Positions 23,557 through 32,650 of a stretch of DNA of 64,000 bases are shown here, one piece after another. Origin of the DNA: Salvator merianae (lineage: Eukaryota > Chordata > Lepidosauria > Squamata > Teiidae); the NCBI GenBank assembly GCA_003586115.2, contig QVOM02000103.1, forward strand, positions 3,681,996 to 3,745,995, given 5' to 3'. The position numbers and the translations under genes were made by a program. Position 1 is the first letter of the stretch, and each line of letters opens with the position of its first letter. The notes beneath the pieces are model-generated. The model was not told the origin of the DNA. It did not search any database and saw nothing but the letters and a program-made list of their open reading frames with translations.

Positions 23557-23559
23557 CTA
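23557..23559 (-). other. In-frame TAG between protease and RT
   Basis: Protease and RT lie in the same frame, separated only by this stop and a few codons. Either it is an inactivating nonsense mutation in a fused pro-pol frame, or RT is reached by stop readthrough. I see no -1 slip heptamer that would be needed here, since the frame does not change. Confidence 0.75.
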
Positions 23560-24333
23560 GTCCGGTATGTGTAATGTAGCTCCCAACTGTTCCAGCAGAT
23601 CCCTGCCCCACAGGTTAAACGGGACCGGAAGGACGCAGGGTTTAATATATCCCTGAACTTCTGTATCGTGTGGTGATTTTGTTATTCCCAGCCAGTCACG
23701 ACTAATCTGTGCAGCTTGTTGTCCTCCCACCCCATACACTGTTGGAGCTTCTTCCGGGAGCCATGACGATGGCCACTCCTTAGAAGAAAGAACTGACAGG
23801 TCTGCCCCCGTGTCTAAAATCCCTTGAAATTCTTTGCCCCTTAAACAATACCGTGCTATCGGTTTCTCGGCCGCTGAAGGCTTTACCAACGCCGCAATCT
23901 GCACTGCAGACTGAGATCGGGTAGAACCGAAACGCCCGGTTCGTTCGGTTTTTGTGGCTGTAGGAGGTAGAATACATGACAATGTTATTAACTGTGCCCA
24001 AGAATCCCCAGGGTGGATTGTGAAAGGCAAATGGCTCCAGGCTTGCACTTTGATATTTCCTTTGTAATCCGCATCCACTACCCCCGGTATAATGTGGATG
24101 CCCCGTTTGCTAGCAGAGGAGCGTGGAAGGATGAGCCCCACCGTATTATGCGGTAATGGGCCATATAGTTGCGTAGGGAAGATAATGACCTCCCCAGGTA
24201 GCTTTGCATCCCTCATTTCTGCAGCTACCAAGTCAATGCCTGCACTTTGCTGTGTGGCTGGTGGTTGGTTAAAAAAGGTCTTTCTACCCCCTATTGTCCC
24301 TGGGCCTGGGGCTGGCCCGTCCTTCCATTTCCC
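23557..24333 (-). CDS. pro: Pro: dUTPase fused to retroviral aspartic protease
   Basis: This frame is entered by a -1 shift from gag and ends at TAG 23557-23559. The first domain is a trimeric-type dUTPase, which hydrolyses dUTP and keeps uracil out of viral DNA: motifs AGIDL, LPRSS, GVVDADYKGNIKV and GDSWAQL are in order. The second is the aspartic protease that matures the polyproteins: GILDTGADLSVLS contains the catalytic DTG, and WGRDLL marks the end of the fold. dUTPase before protease in one frame is the arrangement of type B and D betaretroviruses. No glycine-rich G-patch follows the protease, unlike in typical betaretroviruses. The frame is open from 24420, so the true entry is set by the slip site at 24327-24333, not by a start codon. 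Confidence 0.92.
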   Translation of the reverse strand, partial: GKWKDGPAPGPGTIGGRKTFFNQPPATQQSAGIDLVAAEMRDAKLPGEVIIFPTQLYGPLPHNTVGLILPRSSASKRGIHIIPGVVDADYKGNIKVQAWSHLPFTIHPGDSWAQLITLSCILPPTATKTERTGRFGSTRSQSAVQIAALVKPSAAEKPIARYCLRGKEFQGILDTGADLSVLSSKEWPSSWLPEEAPTVYGVGGQQAAQISRDWLGITKSPHDTEVQGYIKPCVLPVPFNLWGRDLLEQLGATLHIPD

Positions 24334-24427
24334 GAGGTGCACTGGTTTGCCCAATGATAACCCTTTCCACATCTTGGACACTTCTTAGTAGGACGATTTT
24401 GTTTCCCCCCTGTTCCACCTTTAAAGG
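24291..24427 (-). pseudogene. gag: Gag nucleocapsid end with second CCHC knuckle, displaced by a frameshift
   Basis: Beyond the G8 run the conserved gag continuation lies in another frame and runs to TAG at 24291-24293. It contains CPRCGKGYHWANQC, a C-X2-C-X4-H-X4-C zinc knuckle that binds genomic RNA, and ends in a Gln/Gly/Pro-rich tail. In the first frame gag stops at 24421 with only one knuckle. Two knuckles are normal for alpha- and betaretroviral nucleocapsids, so this segment is the lost second half. Confidence 0.87.
24327..24333 (-). promoter_or_regulatory. Predicted -1 ribosomal frameshift heptamer GGGAAAT (gag to pro)
   Basis: On the minus strand G GGA AAT fits the X XXY YYZ rule with codon boundaries matching the nucleocapsid frame. 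A one-base backward slip leads exactly into the dUTPase-protease frame. It lies just after the second CCHC knuckle, about 34 bases before the gag stop. The overlap with the pro frame is open throughout. A downstream pseudoknot is expected but I did not fold one. Confidence 0.8.
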
Positions 24428-25743
24428 CCCCCCCCTCCGGGTGCTCTGCATTCCCTTTTGAAATGGCCGGGTTTTTTACAATTAAAACAATTGCCTGTGG
24501 GCTTATGCCCTTGCTGGAGTGCACCAGCCAAGAGGGCCATACTATGACCTTGGCTGCCGACTTCTGCGCAGGCTTTGATCATATCAGAAAGGTCATATGT
24601 GAGACAATGTATCACCTGTTGCAAAACCTTTCTGCAGTCTGAATTCACATTCTCATAGGCCATTTTAAGCAGAAGTTCTCCTTGGGCTTCAGAACTCTCA
24701 ACCTGCCTAGCAATTGCCTCTTTTAATTTGTCAATGAATTGGGCATAAGACTCTCCATTAAGTTGTTTTATGGAAGAGAAAGACTTTGTGGGCTTTCTGG
24801 TCTCAGGAACCCTTTTAAAAGCCCTTAGAACACATTGGCTTATTGCTAAATAAGCAGGAGCTGGCAGCTGAATTTGCATATTAATTGAACTAAATTGCCC
24901 GCTGCCGTATATCTGCTCTGGCGTGACATTTGGAACTTGTATTTGCATAGCACCTAATCTATATTCACTGTCCCACACCACGTACTGTGAGGGCGACAAA
25001 ACCATGCGAAACAAATCTTTCCAATCCCTGGGAGTCATGGTATGTGCATTTGAAATGTTCTCTAGCATGCCTGAAACAAAAGAGGACCGAATTCCTGTCT
25101 CCGTTATTGCCTTCCTTAATTCCCTCATTACCATAAAAGGAAGAGCCGTCCAGTTGGCTACTACGTTCCCTTGAGCGTTTTGTGTATAACTTACAGGGAA
25201 AAGAGTTGGTCCCGTCCCTTTTTCCCAAATGTCATCTGCCCAAAAACTGACTCCCGCCTGTCTTGCCGCTTCAAGTCCCGCCTGTACCGCTCCCATAACC
25301 CGGGGTTGCGGTGTAGGCGCCTTCTCTGGTGTTACCCCCGGAACTACCGCCTCTTCTTCCATGTACGGCGGTGCCACCTCTATCGGTGGACTTGGAGGAA
25401 GAAGCTGTGGATAGAAACTTGTTGGTTCCTTAACTGTCAGAAGTGACCGGTCGGTCGGGGATGCCTCAGGACCCATATGCCCAACCGCCTGTGCCACTGC
25501 CTGCCAGGTTACCAAGTACTGCACTTCTGCCCTCGGTTCTAGGTATAAATGCTTCCCTATCTTTTCCCAGGAAGCTTTATCCAAGCTCCCTTTATCCGGA
25601 TACCATGGACATTGACATGCTATTTCTCTAAGCAGTTCTTCAATTCCTTTCTGGGTGATTTTCCCATTTCTATCCACATGCTGCAGGATACTATGTAACT
25701 CTGCAGCATGCTTTTTTTGTTCCGCAGACAGCCCGCTGCCCAT
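24421..25743 (-). CDS. gag: Gag polyprotein, truncated by a frameshift in a G8 run
   Basis: The structural polyprotein that assembles the particle. The chosen start is the ATG at 25743, giving MGSGLSAEQKK: a second-position glycine suits N-myristoylation and plasma-membrane targeting, while the frame upstream lacks an ATG. It reads 440 codons: a matrix-like region at about 1-95, a proline-rich linker (LLPPSPPIEVAPPYMEEE, no exact PPxY), a capsid with a major homology region (IKQLNGESYAQFIDKLKEAI near 325-344), and one CCHC knuckle (CFNCKKPGHFKREC, about 419-432). It then meets eight G at 24428-24435 and stops at 24421, before the second knuckle. The order and double-knuckle layout fit alpha/betaretroviral Gag. 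Expression would come from the 5' LTR at 25843-26224. Confidence 0.92.
   Translation of the reverse strand: MGSGLSAEQKKHAAELHSILQHVDRNGKITQKGIEELLREIACQCPWYPDKGSLDKASWEKIGKHLYLEPRAEVQYLVTWQAVAQAVGHMGPEASPTDRSLLTVKEPTSFYPQLLPPSPPIEVAPPYMEEEAVVPGVTPEKAPTPQPRVMGAVQAGLEAARQAGVSFWADDIWEKGTGPTLFPVSYTQNAQGNVVANWTALPFMVMRELRKAITETGIRSSFVSGMLENISNAHTMTPRDWKDLFRMVLSPSQYVVWDSEYRLGAMQIQVPNVTPEQIYGSGQFSSINMQIQLPAPAYLAISQCVLRAFKRVPETRKPTKSFSSIKQLNGESYAQFIDKLKEAIARQVESSEAQGELLLKMAYENVNSDCRKVLQQVIHCLTYDLSDMIKACAEVGSQGHSMALLAGALQQGHKPTGNCFNCKKPGHFKRECRAPGGGGL
24428..24435 (-). other. Frame break in gag at a run of eight G
   Basis: The gag frame is conserved up to this run, and a different frame carries the second zinc knuckle after it. 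One extra base in the run accounts for the shift. Homopolymer length error in the assembly cannot be excluded. Confidence 0.8.
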
Positions 25744-25755
25744 ATTCAGTGAAAT

Positions 25756-25761
25756 ACTCAC
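25756..25761 (-). promoter_or_regulatory. Candidate viral 5' splice donor (GTGAGT)
   Basis: On the minus strand GTGAGT lies in the short leader, about 13 bases upstream of the gag ATG, and matches the vertebrate donor consensus. A subgenomic env message would need such a donor. The matching acceptor was not identified. Confidence 0.5.
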
Positions 25762-25822
25762 AAAAGCGCAGACTTTTCCAGTTGAGAATATGGACTCCCT
25801 CGGCCGCGGTTTGACCTTGAAT

Positions 25823-25840
25823 ATCACGTCGGGGTCACCA
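25823..25840 (-). promoter_or_regulatory. Primer-binding site, tRNA-Trp type
   Basis: On the minus strand TGGTGACCCCGACGTGAT begins two bases after the 5' LTR. It is fully complementary to the 3' 18 bases of vertebrate tRNA-Trp, including CCA, as I know that tRNA. Alpharetroviruses use tRNA-Trp, whereas betaretroviruses generally use tRNA-Lys. Confidence 0.92.
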
Positions 25841-25842
25841 GC

Positions 25843-26224
25843 TGCTGCCCACGTTCAGGAACAAATGAGAGCCGAAGCAAGAAATGGTCTTCATGCAGGC
25901 ATCCCGAGCTCTCCCATGTCTTGTCTTTTATTGATATATACATTAGCATGTTATCTGGTGTTATTAGCATATGCACACCAGATTGGATATTGCTCCTCAT
26001 GCACACAACTTCGATTGGGTGAATTATAGCATGATCGCCGTGTGATCTACAGGTGCCTAATCAACAAGTGCTTGGCATACAGACCTTTTGCTTAATCTTC
26101 AGTGCTTTTACATTTCTACAAAGTCATGCATCTATTGCAATATTGCACAGCTCTCCTCTCCTGACCATACCCGTGGTGTGCCAACAAGGCAAGTCAAGCA
26201 GCGGACAGCTAACAATATTCTACA
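25843..26224 (-). repeat. 5' LTR of the provirus
   Basis: 382 bp, with the same ends as the 3' copy. A TATAAT-type box lies opposite 26023-26028 and AATAAA opposite 25927-25932, about 95 bases downstream, so the R region would be about 70 bases. This LTR should drive the genomic transcript leftward. Confidence 0.95.
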
Positions 26225-26230
26225 GGAATC
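26225..26230. repeat. Proviral target-site duplication, right copy (GGAATC)
   Basis: Identical to 19102-19107. Confidence 0.9.
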
Positions 26231-28719
26231 TGTTTGCATTTAAGGGATGTCAGCTGAAGATTGACTGTAGTTTCTGATAAAATAGCTCTTTTTCAGCCTC
26301 TTTCAATAACAGAAGCAGCATTTTGGTTTGAGATAGATAATTCAAAGATAATGAAACCATTATTATAAAATCAGGCTGGAGTGGAAGGTGTCTAGACAGC
26401 TTCCCTCTGTGTTGCCAGATGCTTCCTTATCTTCATGACCAGCATGCTTGGGCACCCTCATTTCCAGGTGCCTCAGGCAGGTGAGGACCTCCTTGCTATG
26501 TGCTTTATGTTGTTGAACATGGAAACTCCGTGCCTCAGAACTTTTGCAGAGAAATCTGTGGAAGAGCCTAAGAACATGGCCTTAGATGTTTCTTCCTAAA
26601 GTATAGTTATGAAAGTTAGACTGTGATCACTCAGAGTTTTTGAGGTGTTTGTTTTCTGAGACTGTCCCACCTGTGAACAAGGGAAAAACCCTCATTTCAC
26701 CCAGGTTTTTTTTTTAAGGCAAAACTTACATTCCTCCTTGCTGTTGCCTTCCTTGCTCACTTCCTATTGGCCATTGCTGGTTCAAATTTACATGGATTAA
26801 ATTGGACAGTGACTGTAGCAGGCTTAGACTGGCTAGGAGATTCTGTAGCCACCTGCTCTCTAAACCCCAAACTCATGGTCTCACCCCAAGAGTGATATTT
26901 TGGCTCCTGCAGAAAGAATGCATAAAAAGAGGCCTGAGGGTGAGGTAAGTGTCTTTTTCATATTTTCTGTCTGCCTGTAGAGCCTCACAGACACCCTTCT
27001 TAATATGTTTTAACATACCCTTAGTTATAGTTGAATGTCACAAAATCATGTATATCTTCAGATTAATAGTTGAGTTTCTTATAATTGAGTTAGCATATAA
27101 TCAGCATTCAGAAATTGCTCATGTTGGTCCAATTGCTTTTCAAAATGATAGAAGCTATAATTTATCTTGCAAAGCAAAATTTAGTTGAGAAATCGTATAT
27201 TGACCTATTTTTTCACCAGTTCTGAAATGGTTTGAGCTAGTTTTTCTTCAAAGTTTTTGAGTTTGTTCAGTATTATATTTGACACCCCTTCAAACTGATA
27301 ACAACTTAGAAATTTTCTTTCCCTAAAAGGTTACGTTGTTGCCATTGTCATTAATTCACTCCTAGCTGGCTGTCTCTTCCAGAAAACAGTGAGTTAGGTT
27401 TTTTTAGCAAACACAAAGAAATTCAGCATTGATCCCAATGTGGGAAAGTTATCATTTTGCTGCAGCACAAAGAACATTTTTTAAAGATTTCCATAAAGGC
27501 TCCTGGTTCTAGTAATAAGACCAGCAAAATCATAAGAAAGTCATGCATTGACAATCAGAAAGTAAAATTACTGTAAAATTATTGTTTTTCTTTCTTGCAA
27601 TCACACCACCCAAAAAATGTAAAAGGATTTATCTCAGTTCAAAGCAGCTGCTAGTACAGCTGCAACTATTTATTTAGTTTCTTCCTTACTCTGTTCTGGA
27701 GATTGGGAATGGCCTCCCCTTCCTCTTATGGAAAATAATAATACCCAGAGCGACTCTTTCTTTCAGTTGCATTGGGCAGGGAGCTGAAACACAAAGGAGG
27801 GAAATCTAGCTAATCACAGCATGGGAACAAAAGTGGAAGATGAGCAACCAATCAGGACCTGGTAGGTGGCTGGCCAATCAGTGATGACCACTTGTCAAGA
27901 AGGCATTTCCAGACTTTGAAGCAAAAGAAAAGCAATGTGTGGAAACCACATATAGTAAACTTATTCGTTTTACTGTTTGAATGCCTTTTTATGTATCTAC
28001 AGAAGAAATGCATTTTTTAAAAGGGACGATTGAAAAAAGCATTGTCTGATTGCACTCTTAGTGGCTTTCAGACTTTCAGCTAAAATGAAAGGCTTGTTGA
28101 ACATCTCATTGTTATATCAGAGTTTTGGACCTTAACAAAAAAGCCATAAGTGTCTTCAATGGCATGCTGCAATTACAGAATTATATGATATAGCTATTAA
28201 ATCTATTTCCAATATAGACATCCTTCTAGAAGGACTTGCAAATGTACTTTTTCTCTTCAGCTTTTGCACAGAAATTTTGGAATTTGTTGCTCTGTTTTTA
28301 TCTCATATATTAGACTTTATGACAGGTTGATAAGCTTTAGATAGCTGCTTTATGCTGTATTTTTATTTTGAATGGGAATATGATTGTGAGAAAACATTTT
28401 TTAAATAACAGATTAATTAGACAGGCATGACTAATCTTGCTAAAGACTAGTTTAGTTTACTTTATATTTGTGTTTGGCTTTATGTAGGATGAGATTGCAC
28501 ATTCCTTTTGCTGAGTCATCTTGATAGAGGAGCTTACCTAGGTATGCCTGGCCTTTTTGGAGGCCACTCAACTAATAGCATCTGCCTCAGCCTAGGGCCT
28601 GCCAATGGCAGTGCATTATGGTAACTTTGTGGCTTTTTGCAACCAGCAGTCATGCTGCACAAGCATAAAACATAGTCAGCTCACCATGAACAGCCAAATG
28701 CCAGCAGAAAATCAATTCA
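26231..28719. other. Non-coding stretch
   Basis: No exon, RNA gene or transposon was recognised. Short open frames, such as 26949-27188, have no recognisable domain. Confidence 0.4.
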
Positions 28720-30230
28720 TTTTTTATTTTATTTATTTTATTTAAGAATATATATCTGCCTTTTACCAAAAGGTTTCAGGGTGGGTCACAGTAGTAAAAA
28801 TATAAAATATGTAAAGTATTAAAACATATTTAAAATATAACTGTCTCTCCCTGTTGGGACAGTACCCAGAGGAAGCTAAACTTCAAAAGCCTAGGTGAAG
28901 AAATATACTTTAACAAGGGTCCAAAAACCATATGATGTAGGTGCTTGGGGAACCTCCAGAAGGAGGCTGTCCTAGGGTCTGGGGCCACCACAGAAAAGAC
29001 CCTCTTGCATATCCCTGCCCCTTGTGTCCCTGAGAGAGGAGAAACTACAAGAAGGCTCTCTCCTTGAATCTCAACGCATGTGCAAACATATATGGGAGAA
29101 AGTGTTCCTTTGAATAACCAGAGCCCAGACCATTTAGGGCTTTATATGTTAGTATCAACACCTTGAATTGGGCTTGGTAGTGAAAAGACAACCAGTGCTG
29201 ATCTTTCAGGACTGGCATGATGTGCACTGGTCAGAGACTCCCATCAGCAGTCATGTTGCTGCATTCTCAACTAATTCCAGCTTCTGGACCATTTTCAAGG
29301 ATAGTCTCAGAATGTGTTTTATAGTTTAAAGGATATCAGAGCATTAATCACTGTAGCCAAATTATCCCATCCAGGAGCCAGTCAGAAACAGAGGTAGGCA
29401 ACCCCCCATACATGGATCTCAGATGATAGCAATGAATCCAGGAGCACCCCCAAACCATGCACCCATTCTTTCTGGAGCAAAACAATCCCATTGAGAATTA
29501 GGTGCCTCTTAACTTCCTGGACTCAGACCCCATGACACATAGTACCTCCTCTTCAGCAGCAGCTGCCGACTTTAAAGGCGGGTGTTCACACCCCCATGCA
29601 AAGTGCACTATGGCTGTTTGCCAGGCCTCTGGGCCTCTATACTGTCATCTAGTGACCTCTGGCAACAGTATGGAGATCCGGAGGTCCTGTGAACAGCCAT
29701 GACGTGCTTTGCGTGGGGTGCGAACACCTGCCCTTAAAGCCAGAGGTCACTGCTGCTCTTCTTGCTTGCATTTAGCTTCAATTTATTGGTCCACATCCAA
29801 CCCATCACTGCCTCCAGGCAGTGATTAAGCTCCTGAACTGCCTCCTGACATGGCACCTTGATAGTGCTAAAATCCTGCATTCATATCACAGTATTATTTT
29901 AGCCACTTGGGGGCAGTATCAGGGGCTTTATAAATGATCTGGGCAGGGGAACATTTGAATGCTTTATTCTGGACTGATTCTTGCTTGTCCTGAGAGCAAC
30001 CCCCAACTCACACACCTAATCCCAAAACAGAGAAATCATTAACTGTCTCTACATTTTCAGAACCACAGAACCCAGAAGTAATTTATACCAGCACTGCATT
30101 GCCTTGTTCACAGTGTGCTGCTCACTGGCACACTATGATGACAGCCAATGAAGCTGGCAACTTACACACTGCCACTGACTTCTGGATGAACTTCCAGGTG
30201 TCCGAAAGGCAGCCAAAACACTCAGAGTAA
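28720..30230 (-). mobile_element. Decayed LINE fragment, L2/CR1-like ORF2 end (minus strand)
   Basis: The minus-strand frame at 29045-29227 reads HWLSFHYQAQFKVLILTYKA, the well-known C-terminal block of L2-type and related LINE ORF2 proteins (general form HWLPV..R..FK.L.LTYKAL.G). Matching non-coding sequence runs on both sides up to about 30230, including 'ccaacccatcactgcctccaggcagtgatt'. The copy has stops and indels and no RT core in the window. It is split by the hairpin element at about 29549-29763. The clade assignment is tentative, because this C-terminal block is shared among several LINE groups. Confidence 0.55.
29549..29763. mobile_element. Hairpin MITE nested in the LINE fragment
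   Basis: The left half ('ctcttcagcagcag...ggtgttcacacccc...') is the reverse complement, with scattered mismatches, of the right half (...ggggtgcgaacacc...ctgctgctcttcttg), giving arms of about 95 bases. LINE-like sequence continues on either side, so it inserted into the LINE after that element arrived. No coding capacity. Exact ends and duplication are not resolved. Confidence 0.6.
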
Positions 30231-32442
30231 GCCTGGCATGAAAGTTCTTCAAAAGGCTATTATACCTGAAAACCTAGAGGATGAACCATCAAAACAAACT
30301 CTGAAAAGGTAGCAGATGTTCACCCACAGGCTGGTTGAATTATAAGGCATTTGCAGCAGCAGGTCATTTTGAGTGCCAAGTTTTCAGTTCAACTAGAGCC
30401 CATTACGCTGTTGCAGATATCCAGTCACAGTGCCACTGCACTATTTCAGCTGTGTCCTTAACAAGTTGTGTGGTTTTCCAGTTGTAACATATTTCTTAGT
30501 CCAAGTTGAGATGGACAGAGTCTCTAACATATCCATTATCTTGCACAGTTGCTAATGTCTGCTATATTGTAAGTTAACTCATTATAGTGGAAGTTGCTGT
30601 AACTTTCTCAATAGCTCTTATTAAATCTTGTCATCCAGAGAAACCAGGTCAGAATCTCCAGGGTGCCAAAGCCCTTCATAAGTCCTTCAGATTACCTTTA
30701 TAAGTCTATATTATCCTCTCTCAAAAGAATAGAATCTTAAGCAGCTACTGAGATTCCTTACTAGCTTTGCAGTTATCCTTCTCACAAAGTTAGTTGGGTG
30801 CTGGTCCCATAATTTTTCTCAGTTACTTAAAATTCCAATATTGTATTTATTTCCACTATCTTTGTTTCAAATATTCACCATTCCACTGATGATACTGACT
30901 GAAGTTTTGGAGCTGTAGTCCAATACATCTGGTGATAAAGGTCCATTCTACATTTACCTGCTGGAGTGTACACATTGCTCTACTGCTGCAACCAACCTGG
31001 AGTGAGATAACCCTTCCCTGGAGCAATCCAGGTGTGGACTGCTAAAATGCAGTCTGCAGTCTTTCCAGAAGCATCTGGGGAGGTAGATTTGCACCACTTC
31101 TCAGTGCAGCATGAGGCCATGGTTATGTCCATCCTCTCACTGGATGCTAGTTTGGATGTTGCCTAGTCAATCTGGGTGAGCCATTCACTCTGCGAGTGCT
31201 GCTGGCCAGGTATGGGACTAGTTCAGTGTTGGTTGTGTCACCACTGCTGGAAAGTGTGAACAGATCCAAAGATTGTCCTAGGAAAAATTAATTCTGCAAT
31301 GGGCAAGTTTTCACTAGCAGTACAGTTTTGCTCACTGGTAAATTCTCTAACACCTGAAAAGAGGTTGTCAAGGTTTTTCTAGAAAACAAAAACTCTTTTC
31401 TTCTCAGTTCTCACCAGTATGATTTATTCCCTAAACAAATAGAGGGTCTGGGATAATAAGGACTCTGGAACATTCAAGGATTCAATTGCTACATAAAGTG
31501 GGCCAATATCAGAAAGGAAAAATCACACCTTTTAGAAATGAGATAGTAAGCTGCTTCTCAGTATTGCCATTTTAACAGCAGACTGTACCACTACACTTCC
31601 TTCTTGATATAAGACTGATTATAAGATTATAACTTCAATCTATCCAATATTTTCAATCTTTTGAAACAATTTATGACTATATTCTCTTAAAGTATTATTT
31701 TGGATAACCCAATAACAGTGGAAATAACTTGAAATGGGAAAATACAAACTGTGGCTTAAGCAAATTCTCATTATATATTGTGGCACATTTTCCAGTTCTC
31801 ACTATTGCCCTGAGTGTATAAATAAAAATGTTAAAGCAGATAAACATAGTGTTTTTCTTAAGAGAAATATTAAAATACCCATATTGTTATCCTCAAATTG
31901 CAGTATTTCATGCTTACTTAGTCTTAAAAACTTTCTTAGTGTTAAGCTAGGAAAGGGCACTACAACACCACTGTAAATTATCGGTTGAATTTTAACACAC
32001 TTAATTATAACATATTAAACATATAACCACACCTCAGATTTTCTATGTTCCCAAGCAGTGCTTTATATGCTGGGATCACATCCTTGAAAGACTGTCTACA
32101 GAAGTTCCATTTTATTTCTGCTGAAATCTGGCCTCTCTGATTACCAGATTTTTCAGGTTTCAGTCTGTTTTTTGACCAATACTCTAGCTTGCTATTTTGG
32201 TGTGGACACTGCAATGGACTACTGTGGACAGTACTAGGATTTCTTGTGTGAGCAGAAGACATGTTACAGTTTCCTTACTGGTATTCCTGGGCTTTGAGGA
32301 AGGAGTGGCATAATCAGGATCTAGGTTACTGTACACTCTGTTCCATCCTTCCTTGCTCACTGAACACAGGATCATGATTCCCTTGTATGAAAGTTCAGCA
32401 TGGCTGTGATGGAATCTTCCTGCATCTTCTTTATTTTTCATG
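30231..32442. other. Non-coding stretch with an old repeat copy
   Basis: About 30937-31270 looks like a decayed DNA-transposon copy, related at 31140-31240 to 3270-3360. No host exon was recognised. Confidence 0.35.
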
Positions 32443-32650
32443 GAGGTCAGGTGTATCAATGGCTACTAGAATGGATGCTTATGTACTTCCTTATAAAAAG
32501 ACCCATTTGCAGGGAGTCTAGAGCAGGTGAAGATTTTGCTTTTGTCTTCCACTTGAGAATGCCGAGAAGGAATTGGTGGGCCACTGTGTGAAACAGGATG
32601 CTGGACTAGATGGGCCGTGGCCTGATCAAGCAAGGTTCCTTTTATATTCA
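32443..32650 (+). mobile_element. CR1/L2-type LINE 3' tail (plus strand)
   Basis: The stretch contains 'gtgggccactgtgtgaaacaggatgctggactagatgggcc' in pieces and 'cctgatcaagcaagg', the hallmark 3' end of a LINE family abundant in reptiles. The same family occurs reversed at 63512-63905, sharing 'ttgcagggagt', 'gagcaggtgaag' and 'aattggtgggccactgtgtg'. Only the non-coding tail is present. Confidence 0.75.

Larger units (their letters stand above)
19108..26224 (-). mobile_element. Endogenous retrovirus, near-complete provirus
   Basis: A 7.1-kb provirus on the minus strand with two LTRs, tRNA-Trp-type primer-binding site, gag, dUTPase-protease, pol, env and polypurine tract. The 6-bp target duplication is perfect. 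The two LTRs, identical at integration by the mechanism of reverse transcription, differ by 7 substitutions and 1 indel in about 381 bases, so the insertion is fairly recent. Gag has betaretrovirus-like features, with an MG start, major homology region and two CCHC knuckles across the frame break. The dUTPase precedes the protease in one frame, as in type D and type B viruses. The primer site is of the alpharetroviral type and the Env transmembrane subunit is gamma-type (CX6CC). Breaks: one frameshift in gag, one TAG between protease and RT, one frameshift near the end of integrase. Env is open. Confidence 0.95.
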
